DNA of 8,100 nucleotides from Spirochaetaceae bacterium. Its GTDB lineage: Bacteria > Spirochaetota > Spirochaetia > Treponematales > Breznakiellaceae. Under the pieces are notes generated by a model. That model ran no database searches. It saw only the letters and a list, made by a program, of their open reading frames with translations, and had not been told where the DNA came from. The DNA lies in NCBI GenBank assembly GCA_031265635.1, contig JAISCK010000035.1, positions 1-8,100 on the forward strand, written 5' to 3'. This document shows, in pieces, positions 1-6,551 of the stretch (position 1 is the stretch's first letter; the number at the start of each line of letters is the position of its first letter). A program made the position numbers and the translations under genes.

Positions 1-365
1 ATATCCTCGGTTTTATTACAACCCAAAAGCTGCACGAAAAAAAGATTCTCGCGCTAAAAACCGAACAAGAAAAATGGACAAACCGTGTCGAGCTCGCCCG
101 GAACAGCGGCGCGGCGGAGTTAGAGGACAAGGCGGCGGCGGCCTGCCGGGATATAGAGAATCAAATTCAATCTGTAGAAGCGGAAAACAGTGAACTCAAA
201 GCCCATATAAAGTCCATGATAGGCCGGCTTCCCGGTCTTGCCGCCAGGGAACGGAGCGTTGACCCTGACGTACTGGAACAGGAACTGCTGCTGGCGGCCG
301 GTTTCACGCCAGGACAAGAAACGCGGCCCGCCTCACCGGATGATAAAGCATACTATGACTGCTAA
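1..365 (+). CDS. C-terminal part of a coiled-coil protein, function unknown (5' end outside window)
   Basis: Reading frame 3 is open from the left edge for 120 codons and stops at TAA 363-365; the start lies outside the window. The visible part is rich in Glu, Lys, Ala and Gln (for example QKLHEKKILALKTEQEKW, then VEAENSELKAHIKSMIGRL). It has heptad-like spacing of Leu and Ile, so it most likely forms a long coiled coil. A short acidic tail ends in DDKAYYDC. No catalytic motif or membrane segment is visible in this part. The end overlaps the start of murJ by 11 to 26 bp, which suggests co-transcription and perhaps translational coupling. I do not recognise the family. It could be a structural or envelope-associated coiled-coil protein, but that is a guess. 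Confidence 0.6.
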   Translation, partial: ILGFITTQKLHEKKILALKTEQEKWTNRVELARNSGAAELEDKAAAACRDIENQIQSVEAENSELKAHIKSMIGRLPGLAARERSVDPDVLEQELLLAAGFTPGQETRPASPDDKAYYDC

Positions 366-1986
366 TGAACGGGGACAGAGTAACGCCGAATCCTCCGGCG
401 CAGCCTCCGGGACCGGAAGCTCCCAGGTCCTCATACGCCGGGGTTCCCTCCTTTCCCTCTTTACCCTGGTATCCCGTGTATTGGGCCTGCTCAGGGAGAT
501 GACCAAAGCGGCGCTCCTGGGGACCAGCCCCCTGTCCGATGCTTTTTCCGTGGCTTTTTTAATCCCCAATCTGCTGCGCAGGCTTTTTGCCGAAGGGTCC
601 ATCGCGGTGGCCTTTATTCCTACCTTCAAGGAATATCTTCTTGAGGGGGACAGGGCAAAGATCAGGGATTTTCTTTCCTGTATTTTTACCTTCCTCTGTT
701 TTTTTGTCAGCCTGGCGGTTGCCCTGGGAATCCTTGCCGCGCCCTGGATAGTACGGCTGTTCAAGATAACAAACTATGATGAGACCCTGCTCCTTACCCG
801 CATCATGTTTCCGTTTCTTGCCTTTATTTCCCTGGCGGCCATGTTTCAGGGCATCCTCAATACGGTCTACATCTTTACTCCGCCGGCTCTGGCGCCCATT
901 CTGCTCAATCTGGTTACTATATTCTGTTCCTACGCACTGAGTCCTTTTATGGCGAATCCCGCGCGGGCCATGGCTGTGGGCATCTTTATAGGCGGGTTTT
1001 TGGAAGCGGCCATTCAGTTTCCCTTTGTGCTGAAACAGGGGTTCCGCTTTGCCGTTACCGGCCTTAAAAGGGCCATTGCCAATCCGGGAACGCGAAAGGT
1101 GCTGCGTCTCATCGGGCCGACTATTGTCGGCATGGCGGCCTACCAGCTTAATGATCTTGTCTCCACCATCCTGGCAACCAGGTCTGGTGACGGGGTAGTG
1201 TCGGGCCTGCAATATTCGCTGAGGCTTCAGGAACTTTTTCTTGGGATATTCGCCGTGTCTCTGGGAACGGTGCTGCTTCCCGGCCTGACCGAAGATGCCA
1301 AGACCGGACAGTGGGCGCTCTACAACGAAAGGCTTATTTCAGCCATGAATATTATCGCCCTCCTCACGGTTCCCTTCACCTTCCTGTTCCTCATTCAGGG
1401 TGAAAACCTCATCCGCCTGCTCTTTCAGACGCGGAACTTCGGCGAAACATCGGTGGCCCTCACGCTCAGGGCTTTCAGGTTCCACATTCCCGGCCTGTTC
1501 TTTATCGCCCTCAACCGCATACTCGCCCCGGCCTTTTATGCCCAGGGCGACTCCGTATCGCCTACCATCGCGGGGCTTCTTTCGTTTGCGGTAAACATAG
1601 GTCTCGCCCTGTTTCTGGCCGGCCCCTTCGCGGGATCGGGCATTGCCCTGGCCCTCACCGCGGCCAGCGTGGTAAACGCCGCGCTGCTTCTCGGCTTCCT
1701 TTCAAAAAACCCCAACATCGCCGTGGGCAGGGCGCTTTCATCGGCGCTGCTTTACGCCGCGAAACTGGTTCTCTTCTCCTGCGTTGCGGGCCTCCCTGTC
1801 TGCCTGCTCTCCCCCCGCCTCAATGCCGTCTTTGCCGGAAGGGGCCGCCTTGTTTCCTGCGGCCTCCCCTTTCTCGCGGCGTCCCTGATCTTCGCGGCCA
1901 TAGGCATACCGCTCCTTGCCGTTAGCCGCGATAAACAGGCCCTCGCCATAGCGGGAATGTTCGGCGGCAGGAAACGGAAGACCTGA
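340..1986 (+). CDS. murJ: MurJ (MviN) lipid II flippase
   Basis: MurJ moves lipid II, the undecaprenyl-linked peptidoglycan precursor, from the inner to the outer face of the cytoplasmic membrane. It belongs to the MOP superfamily and usually has about 14 membrane helices. From ATG 340 the product has 548 residues, close to the family norm of about 510 to 530 plus a polar N-terminal tail of about 30. Hydrophobic helices run through the rest. The signature SRVLGLLRE is followed by SDAF and NLLRRLFAEGS. From memory, R46, R52, D67, R80 and E85 align without gaps, at a constant offset of 28, with E. coli R18, R24, D39, R52 and E57. R294 in YSLRLQELF matches the TM8 Arg (E. coli R270). The start is uncertain: ATG 340 and ATG 355 are both in frame and neither has a strong ribosome binding site. 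The frame stays open upstream to 238, but that would overlap the preceding gene too deeply. Confidence 0.95.
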   Translation: MIKHTMTANERGQSNAESSGAASGTGSSQVLIRRGSLLSLFTLVSRVLGLLREMTKAALLGTSPLSDAFSVAFLIPNLLRRLFAEGSIAVAFIPTFKEYLLEGDRAKIRDFLSCIFTFLCFFVSLAVALGILAAPWIVRLFKITNYDETLLLTRIMFPFLAFISLAAMFQGILNTVYIFTPPALAPILLNLVTIFCSYALSPFMANPARAMAVGIFIGGFLEAAIQFPFVLKQGFRFAVTGLKRAIANPGTRKVLRLIGPTIVGMAAYQLNDLVSTILATRSGDGVVSGLQYSLRLQELFLGIFAVSLGTVLLPGLTEDAKTGQWALYNERLISAMNIIALLTVPFTFLFLIQGENLIRLLFQTRNFGETSVALTLRAFRFHIPGLFFIALNRILAPAFYAQGDSVSPTIAGLLSFAVNIGLALFLAGPFAGSGIALALTAASVVNAALLLGFLSKNPNIAVGRALSSALLYAAKLVLFSCVAGLPVCLLSPRLNAVFAGRGRLVSCGLPFLAASLIFAAIGIPLLAVSRDKQALAIAGMFGGRKRKT

Positions 1987-2004
1987 GGGTGACCTGCGCA
2001 AGCG

Positions 2005-2739
2005 TTATGCTTTCTTCCGGTACCAGTACTGGTATTTCTCCCTGAACCCGAGTTTTTTGTAGAGATTTTTAGCAACAGCATTGGTATCCACAACCTGCAA
2101 ATACGCCTTGCCCGCTCCGGCGTTTTTTGCCGAGGCCAGCAATGAGCGGACTATTTCTTCACCATATCCCCTGCCGCGCATAGCTTCCTTGACTATTATG
2201 TCAAATATTCCCACAAAATTTTTTTCAATCACCCCATAGCCGCAGCCGATTATCGAACCCTCTTCTTTCTTGTACACCACAATCTTTTTTGCGAGGATGT
2301 TGTTCAGCATGAGCAGTATGGTTTCAACCTGGCTTTGCCGTATTTTGTTGCAGTTCAAAAGAGCCTGTATCCAGCTTTCGGTAAAGTCTTCGCTGATTTT
2401 AATGCCCGTGATTTTTCCGCCCAGGGGTTTAAGGCTGGCGCAGACCTGTACCGAGGTACTGTCTATCTTTTCATAGCCCAGGCGCTCAAGTTGTTTATCG
2501 AGCGTCCTGTGTTCCGCGCAGTCAACAAGTTTATAGATTACCGGAAGTTTATGCGCCCTGAAAATTTTCTCGCAGTGGGTTATTTTTTCGTTCATTTTTA
2601 ATTTTGAAGGATATAGGGGATTGATGGAATTGGCCCGCTTGGTATACCCGTTGGCCATTCTGATAATCCAGCCGTCATAGAAACTGGTCTGTATAGAAGG
2701 CCATGCGTTCATGGCCAGTTCTTCAAGGGTAAAATCCAT
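2005..2739 (-). CDS. GNAT-family N-acetyltransferase with degenerate N-terminal half
   Basis: Predicted cytoplasmic acetyl-CoA-dependent N-acyltransferase; the substrate is unknown. From ATG 2739 it has 244 residues, long for a single GNAT fold. The C-terminal half carries the fold: motif A at about residues 176-208 with the acetyl-CoA loop RGRGYG (R188 to G193), then motif B with NLYKKLGF (225-232), typical of the family. The N-terminal half contains YDGWIIRMANGYTKRANS (21-38) and NPLYP, which I recognise from a group of two-half GNAT proteins whose first half has lost the loop. Starts at GTG 2748 and ATG 2745 are also in frame. ATG 2739 is preferred because the GAG at 2750-2748 lies 8 bases upstream. 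It begins within 10 bp of the stop of the caspase-like gene, so it is probably the last gene of that operon. Base composition is lower in G+C than its neighbours: my hand counts give 42-45% in two 60-base lines and 33% in a third, against 70% in a line of the protease gene. Confidence 0.85.
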   Translation of the reverse strand: MDFTLEELAMNAWPSIQTSFYDGWIIRMANGYTKRANSINPLYPSKLKMNEKITHCEKIFRAHKLPVIYKLVDCAEHRTLDKQLERLGYEKIDSTSVQVCASLKPLGGKITGIKISEDFTESWIQALLNCNKIRQSQVETILLMLNNILAKKIVVYKKEEGSIIGCGYGVIEKNFVGIFDIIVKEAMRGRGYGEEIVRSLLASAKNAGAGKAYLQVVDTNAVAKNLYKKLGFREKYQYWYRKKA

Positions 2740-2748
2740 ATGCATCAC

Positions 2749-4947
2749 TCAAAACTGTACCCCGGCGAAGAAACCTACGCGGTTAGTGTTCCACCTGCCG
2801 CCGTAGCCCATATCATAGCCGCCTTCAGGAACCGGCGCGGCACTGCTAAAGGGTTTGAGGTAATCATAGGACACGCCGGCAAAGATTCCAAGATGCTTAA
2901 AGGCCTTAAGGCCCGCCACAAGGCGGCCCTGGATCAAGAGTGTACTTGCGTCGTCATTGCTATTGGCGCTGTGTACTTCGTTGATGGTGCCGCAGACAGC
3001 TTCAATATCAAGGAAAGCGGGACCCAGGGGCAGCTCAAAGCCAATACCGGCCCGCAGCGCCATGGTATTTATGTCATGATCGCCGCCCGGCGCCACGGTA
3101 AAGCTGCCTATATAAAGCTCTTCAACACCGACGCTCAGGGTGGTATAAAAATGTTTGGAGCCGCTTTTTAACCCCGCGTTCATATAGCCCATGCTGTCTA
3201 TCCAGACCTGGGGATTCAGAATGCCGTCCTTGATTATATTGACGATTCCCAAAGGAAAAACATTCGCGCCCCGGGAAATATTTACCAGTCCTATTTGCGC
3301 TCCGGCGCTGTCCGGGCCGCTGTAATTCACCAGGGCGGTCTGCAAACCCCGCATCGCGCCGGAACTCCAGTTGAAAAGGCCCGCCGCCTGAAAGCCTGTC
3401 ATCGTACCCCGGACCATAGTAAAGGCCCCGGCTGCCTCCACCCCCACGGCGTCTGAAACTATGTTGAAAATCCCCGCGGCCTGGAGGCCGGCAGCGGAGC
3501 CGTTTGCCGCATTGAAAATCCCCGCAGCCTGAATGCCCCGCATATACCCGTTTGCCACATTGAACATTCCTGAAGCCTGAATGCCCCGTACATTACCGCC
3601 GGCAAAGTTAAAGGATCCTGTATACTGGACGCCTGTCATATCCCCTGCGGTACTGGCATAGGTGCCGGCCATCTGCAGGCCCGTAAGGGAACCGTAGCTG
3701 CTCACGCCCAGGGGGGCCAGTCCCACGCCGCTGAGATGCCAGCCGTCGGCGGCAGTCAGGGACAGGAGTACATGGTTTGTGGTTTCGGGTACTTTTTTTC
3801 CGCGCCACGCGTCAGGAATGAGCTGCAATTTTACCGGATTACCAGAAGTGTTCTCTCCGGCGGCGGTTTCAGCGCCGGCAGGAACATCGCCTCTCGCCGC
3901 GGCGGGAGACAGACCCACCGGGGAAAAGTCGGCAAGGACCAGGCGGGCCCGGCGGTTTTCAGACAGAATCGTTTCAGCTCGGTAAAAGCTGTCGCCGCGC
4001 TGTAAAAGAATACGGTAGGGCCCGCTCTCAAGGCCGATCTCAAGAGGCCGGTTCTGCACCTTGGTAAACTCGGCCACGAGAAAATCAGAACCGTCCCGTA
4101 TGGTGATGCGCCCCGTTACTTCGGCTTCAAAAACCAGCCCCGCCGAAGTTTCCTTTATATCGGTAAGAACCACGTCCCCTGAACCTGAAATCTGCATATC
4201 GTAGCTGGGATGCTGGGCTCCGTACAGCGAGGTTTCTGTTTTCGCCAGGGTTTCGGTATAGGCGAAACGGTAGACCTCGTTAAGCGTTACCCTTCCGTCG
4301 CCTACCGAGTCGGCCCCGCCTCGGAGGCCCGCGAGCAGGCTGTGGGTAAAATAAGAACCGCCGATACTATCCGATTCCTGGGAAGCCTCGGTCGCCGAAC
4401 TGGAAGTCAGGAAGGCATACCCTTCGGCGGAAATTGAATCGTCAATGAGAAAGGGAACTGTTTTTGTTCCGCCTTTTGCCCTGGTAAAAGCGCCTGAGGC
4501 GCAGGAATCAAGGATCACGATGCGCATATCCGAAGGAAGGTCCGTTATTCTGGCCCTGAGATCCAGGTAGGATAAACGCTCCCTGTTGAGCAAGAGGCCC
4601 TCTTCATCGGAATGGCCGGAATAATAAAAGACCAGCTCTATCCTTTTATGGCTTTCCCGCGCCCCGGCTATGCTCTCGCGGGTCAGGGAAAGCTGCTGTT
4701 CAATATCCCTGATGGACGGTTCAACAAGAAGCGCCAAATCCTCAAGCCTGATGCCTCCCATCTGGGCAAAAACCCGGGCCATGGCCCTGGCGTCAGATAC
4801 CGCGTAGCGGAGCGTGGCCCGGCTGCGGCCGCCGTTATTCGCTCCTATAAAAATGCCGAAGCGCCTGGTGGCCCCTTCAAAATCCGCAAAACCTGAGGCA
4901 ATGCCCAAAAAACAAAAAAACACCACGGCGGCGCTTGCGCGTTTCAT
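2749..4947 (-). CDS. Exported caspase-like (C14) protease fused to surface-repeat and barrel-like region
   Basis: The 732-residue product starts with a Sec-type signal peptide (MKR, hydrophobic core at about 7-19, likely cut after GFA at 21). Residues about 28-255 form a caspase/metacaspase-type domain: the first strand RRFGIFIGANN, catalytic His112 in FYYSGHSDEEG, and catalytic Cys149 in VILDSCASG, which matches the metacaspase DSCxSG pattern. Residues about 269-341 look like a PEGA or Ig-like beta domain. An Ala/Gly/Glu-rich linker follows (342-370), then 16-residue repeats of the type GxQxAGxFNxxxGxMx (423-548). The last 150 residues have amphipathic strand-like alternation and end in GVQF, a terminal Phe as in outer-membrane barrels. 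The family resembles caspase proteins carrying LA_2272-type surface repeats. The start is secure: AAGGAG at 4958-4953 lies 5 bases before ATG 4947. The gene begins 2 bp after the anti-sigma stop. The protein should act in the periplasm or at the cell surface; its substrate is unknown. Confidence 0.85.
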   Translation of the reverse strand: MKRASAAVVFFCFLGIASGFADFEGATRRFGIFIGANNGGRSRATLRYAVSDARAMARVFAQMGGIRLEDLALLVEPSIRDIEQQLSLTRESIAGARESHKRIELVFYYSGHSDEEGLLLNRERLSYLDLRARITDLPSDMRIVILDSCASGAFTRAKGGTKTVPFLIDDSISAEGYAFLTSSSATEASQESDSIGGSYFTHSLLAGLRGGADSVGDGRVTLNEVYRFAYTETLAKTETSLYGAQHPSYDMQISGSGDVVLTDIKETSAGLVFEAEVTGRITIRDGSDFLVAEFTKVQNRPLEIGLESGPYRILLQRGDSFYRAETILSENRRARLVLADFSPVGLSPAAARGDVPAGAETAAGENTSGNPVKLQLIPDAWRGKKVPETTNHVLLSLTAADGWHLSGVGLAPLGVSSYGSLTGLQMAGTYASTAGDMTGVQYTGSFNFAGGNVRGIQASGMFNVANGYMRGIQAAGIFNAANGSAAGLQAAGIFNIVSDAVGVEAAGAFTMVRGTMTGFQAAGLFNWSSGAMRGLQTALVNYSGPDSAGAQIGLVNISRGANVFPLGIVNIIKDGILNPQVWIDSMGYMNAGLKSGSKHFYTTLSVGVEELYIGSFTVAPGGDHDINTMALRAGIGFELPLGPAFLDIEAVCGTINEVHSANSNDDASTLLIQGRLVAGLKAFKHLGIFAGVSYDYLKPFSSAAPVPEGGYDMGYGGRWNTNRVGFFAGVQF
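3304..3681 (-). repeat. Coding repeat array: eight units of about 16 residues in the caspase-like protein
   Basis: Residues 423-548 of the caspase-like protein consist of consecutive units starting at 423, 439, 455, 471, 487, 502, 518 and 534, with a weaker continuation at 549. The consensus is G-[LIVF]-Q-x-[AST]-G-x-[FY]-N-x-x-x-G-x-M-[RT]. Two units are 15 residues long, and the unit at 502 has Glu in place of Gln. Spacing of Gly, Gln and hydrophobic residues suggests stacked beta strands or hairpins, as expected of surface-repeat proteins. At DNA level the 48-base period is visible but diverged, so this is an old array rather than recent slippage. Confidence 0.85.
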
Positions 4948-4958
4948 ACTTACTCCTT
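4948..4958 (-). promoter_or_regulatory. Ribosome binding site of the caspase-like gene, inside the end of the anti-sigma gene
   Basis: On the minus strand AAGGAG (4958-4953) precedes the ATG at 4947 by 5 bases. It lies within the final Lys-Glu codons of the upstream gene, whose TAA is at 4952-4950. This fixes the start of the protease and implies that both genes are read from one message. Confidence 0.75.
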
Positions 4959-5741
4959 TCCTACATATACAGTTTCTATCTCATATTCTGAAAAAAGGGC
5001 TGTCCCCCGTTCCAGGGCCGTTCCCGGATCTCCGGCGAGAATCTCCGCGTTATGCAAAACGGACGCTACATCAACAGGGCTGCCGCTTGAGACAAAGAAA
5101 AATATTTCGCAGTACGGCGCGTCGTCCAGGGTATACGCTTCTTCCAGGGCGGTACGCTTTCCCTGAACCAGGGCGGTACTGCCGCCCGAACGGTAGGGAA
5201 AATGAAGCGTAACAACCTTGCGGCCGTCTATCGAAAAGATCACCCCGTAACGGCTCTTCCCGGAAGTATAGGCAAGCTGTACCGTATTGCCCGCGTGAAG
5301 GACGGCAGTATCGCCAAGAGGGGTTTCGCCGGGTTTAAGGTATACCCGCAGCTCCGTCCCGCCTTTTACGCGGTCCGTAAGAGCGATGCCATTCCGCTCC
5401 GCCGGCTGCCCGTGGAACAGGGCCAGGAAAAAAAACAGCGCGGCAGCGGCACAGGCCGCAAGCGAGAGCGCCGCCGGCCGTACCGGAAAGGCGCGGGAAG
5501 CAAGACGGGCGCGGCGTCCGGGAGCGCGGGAGAGGGAAGCGGGGAACGCCTTTTCAGGAGGATAGGCCGCCCTGATTTCCCTGTCCTGGTCTCTCAGCAG
5601 CCTAAGCCGCGCCGCTGTCTCCCCGTCATCGCGCAGCAGGGCTTCCACCTGCCGCTTTTCTTCCGCGTCCAGCTCGCCAAGGTTGTACCGCTCCAGGAGC
5701 AACTGCGAAATACGTTCTGATTGATAAGGCGATTCAGTCAT
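4950..5741 (-). CDS. Single-pass membrane anti-sigma-like protein without a zinc motif, DUF4384-like C-terminal domain
   Basis: The 263-residue product has a cytoplasmic N-terminal part of about 85 residues, one transmembrane helix (about 89-109, LSLAACAAAALFFFLALF) preceded by an Arg-rich stretch, and an extracytoplasmic domain of about 150 residues. The opening ISQLLLERYNLGELDAEEKR resembles the start of anti-sigma domains that bind ECF factors. There is no HxxxCxxC zinc motif, and the only cysteines are at 97 and 211. The outer domain (about 117-263, with ELRVYLKPGE and YGVIFSIDGRKVVTLHFP) resembles DUF4384 or the ActD-like C-terminal domain by eye. The gene overlaps the sigma gene by 8 bp (ATGACTGA). 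It has a good ribosome binding site, AGAGAGG, 6 bases before ATG 5741. The expected role is to hold the sigma factor at the inner membrane until an envelope signal arrives. The regulatory role rests mainly on gene position and topology. Confidence 0.72.
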   Translation of the reverse strand: MTESPYQSERISQLLLERYNLGELDAEEKRQVEALLRDDGETAARLRLLRDQDREIRAAYPPEKAFPASLSRAPGRRARLASRAFPVRPAALSLAACAAAALFFFLALFHGQPAERNGIALTDRVKGGTELRVYLKPGETPLGDTAVLHAGNTVQLAYTSGKSRYGVIFSIDGRKVVTLHFPYRSGGSTALVQGKRTALEEAYTLDDAPYCEIFFFVSSGSPVDVASVLHNAEILAGDPGTALERGTALFSEYEIETVYVGKE

Positions 5742-6234
5742 TATAAGCCTCTCTTTCCGCCCTTTTACGGGCCCGTTTTTGGAAACTCGCCAGGCGCTTC
5801 CGCACCCCGGAAACCGACATGCCCAGCGTCATCCCGATTTCTTCAAGGGTCATTGTGTCCCAGTGGTACATAAAACAAATAATCCGGGTGGTCTCGGATT
5901 CGGCGTTGAGCAAATCCTCCACAAGCAGCTTCGCGTCGATATGTTCATAGGCTCTGTCAATATGGCCGGGAAAAGCCTCCCCGTCTTCGTGAAGCGCCTC
6001 CCGGCGGTTCCGTTTCCAGCGGAGCGTGTTAAGGGCCGTATTGGTCGCCATAGTGTATAAAAGGCTGGAAGGATATTCCCCCTTGAGACTACCCCGCCTG
6101 CGCATGAGTTTTATGAACACATCCTGAGCCGCGTCCAGGGCATCCTCCTCGCTGATTAAAATACACCTGCAGCGCCTGAGAACCATGGGGAAATACTTCT
6201 CGTAATACTCTTTGACATCGATAGAAACTTCCAT
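5734..6234 (-). CDS. ECF-type RNA polymerase sigma factor
   Basis: A small sigma-70-family factor that directs RNA polymerase to a dedicated promoter set. From ATG 6234 it has 166 residues, a normal ECF length. Region 2 covers about residues 10-77, with EEDALDAAQDVFIKLMRR as the core-binding segment (29-46) and LLYTMATNTALNTLRWKRNR as the -10 recognition part (58-77). Region 4 covers about 106-158, with a helix-turn-helix in MTLEEIGMTLGMSVSGVRKR (128-147) for the -35 element. The loop between the regions is short and acidic, and there is no extra C-terminal domain. GTG 6246 is an alternative start adding four residues; both candidates have a GGAG only 3 bases upstream, so the choice is open. 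The 8-bp overlap with the anti-sigma-like gene suggests balanced production of both. ECF factors often activate their own operon; I could not identify a matching promoter with confidence. Confidence 0.92.
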   Translation of the reverse strand: MEVSIDVKEYYEKYFPMVLRRCRCILISEEDALDAAQDVFIKLMRRRGSLKGEYPSSLLYTMATNTALNTLRWKRNRREALHEDGEAFPGHIDRAYEHIDAKLLVEDLLNAESETTRIICFMYHWDTMTLEEIGMTLGMSVSGVRKRLASFQKRARKRAEREAYND

Positions 6235-6409
6235 GCGCTCCTTCACCGGCTCCGAACAACCGTTCTCCTAATTAAACACCGCGAAACAGAAAATTTGCAC
6301 CCCAAACACGCTGTAGCAGAGGCAGCTGCGGCCGGGCGCTTCTTTTTAGCGGTGTTTTTTACCCAAAATGAACAAGTTTGAAAGACCCCCGGACCCTCTC
6401 CAAACCACC
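6235..6409 (-). promoter_or_regulatory. Upstream region of the sigma-factor operon, with a 9-bp inverted repeat
   Basis: The gap between the aminopeptidase stop (6552) and the sigma start is about 300 bp. The half next to the sigma gene should contain its promoter. A perfect inverted repeat, AAACACCGC (6274-6282) and GCGGTGTTT (6349-6357), is separated by 66 bases that hold the palindrome GCAGCTGC (6323-6330). On the minus strand a -10-like TTTAAT (6276-6271) overlaps the inner arm, but I see no convincing -35 partner. A TAGGAG follows at once. The arrangement could be an operator, a long-loop RNA stem in the leader, or chance. Confidence 0.35.
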
Positions 6410-6520
6410 CGCCGCGCGCGGAAAACCGTCCGCCGCGCGCAGAGAATCGTCCGCCGCGCGCAGAGAATCTTCCGCCGCGCGCAGAGAATCTTCCGCCGCG
6501 CGCGGGGAATCGTCCGCCGG
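6410..6520. repeat. 21-bp tandem repeat, five full copies and a partial sixth
   Basis: Units begin at 6410, 6431, 6452, 6473 and 6494, with a stub CGCCGG at 6515. Each unit opens with CGCCGCGCGC. The 11-base tail is AGAGAATCGTC or AGAGAATCTTC in the three central units. The outer units read GGAAAACCGTC and GGGGAATCGTC. Units 3 and 4 are identical. The first and fifth units contain the palindrome CCGCGCGCGG. The array lies downstream of the aminopeptidase stop and upstream of the sigma operon. It keeps reading frames open because 21 is a multiple of three. There are no spacers, so it is not CRISPR. The alternating CG tracts and the period of two helical turns are noted under findings. Confidence 0.92.
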
Positions 6521-6551
6521 GGACTGCCGGATTTGGGGGAGAGGCGGAGTT

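Noticed and set aside
559..1212. Minus-strand open frame of 217 residues within murJ
   Set aside because: It is antisense to a clear MurJ gene, has low-complexity polar composition, and shows no recognisable domain.
1975..2019. Terminator between murJ and the GNAT gene (CGGAAGA at 1975-1981 and TCTTCCG at 2013-2019)
   Set aside because: The stem is only 7 bp with a 31-base loop, no T-run follows, and both arms lie in coding sequence.
6349..6360. Plus-strand intrinsic terminator ending in GCGGTGTTTTTT
   Set aside because: No plus-strand gene ends nearby, and the matching arm is 66 bases away, so the T-run is more likely part of the sigma upstream region.
6410..6520. CRISPR array
   Set aside because: The units are directly adjacent with no unique spacers, and no cas gene is present.
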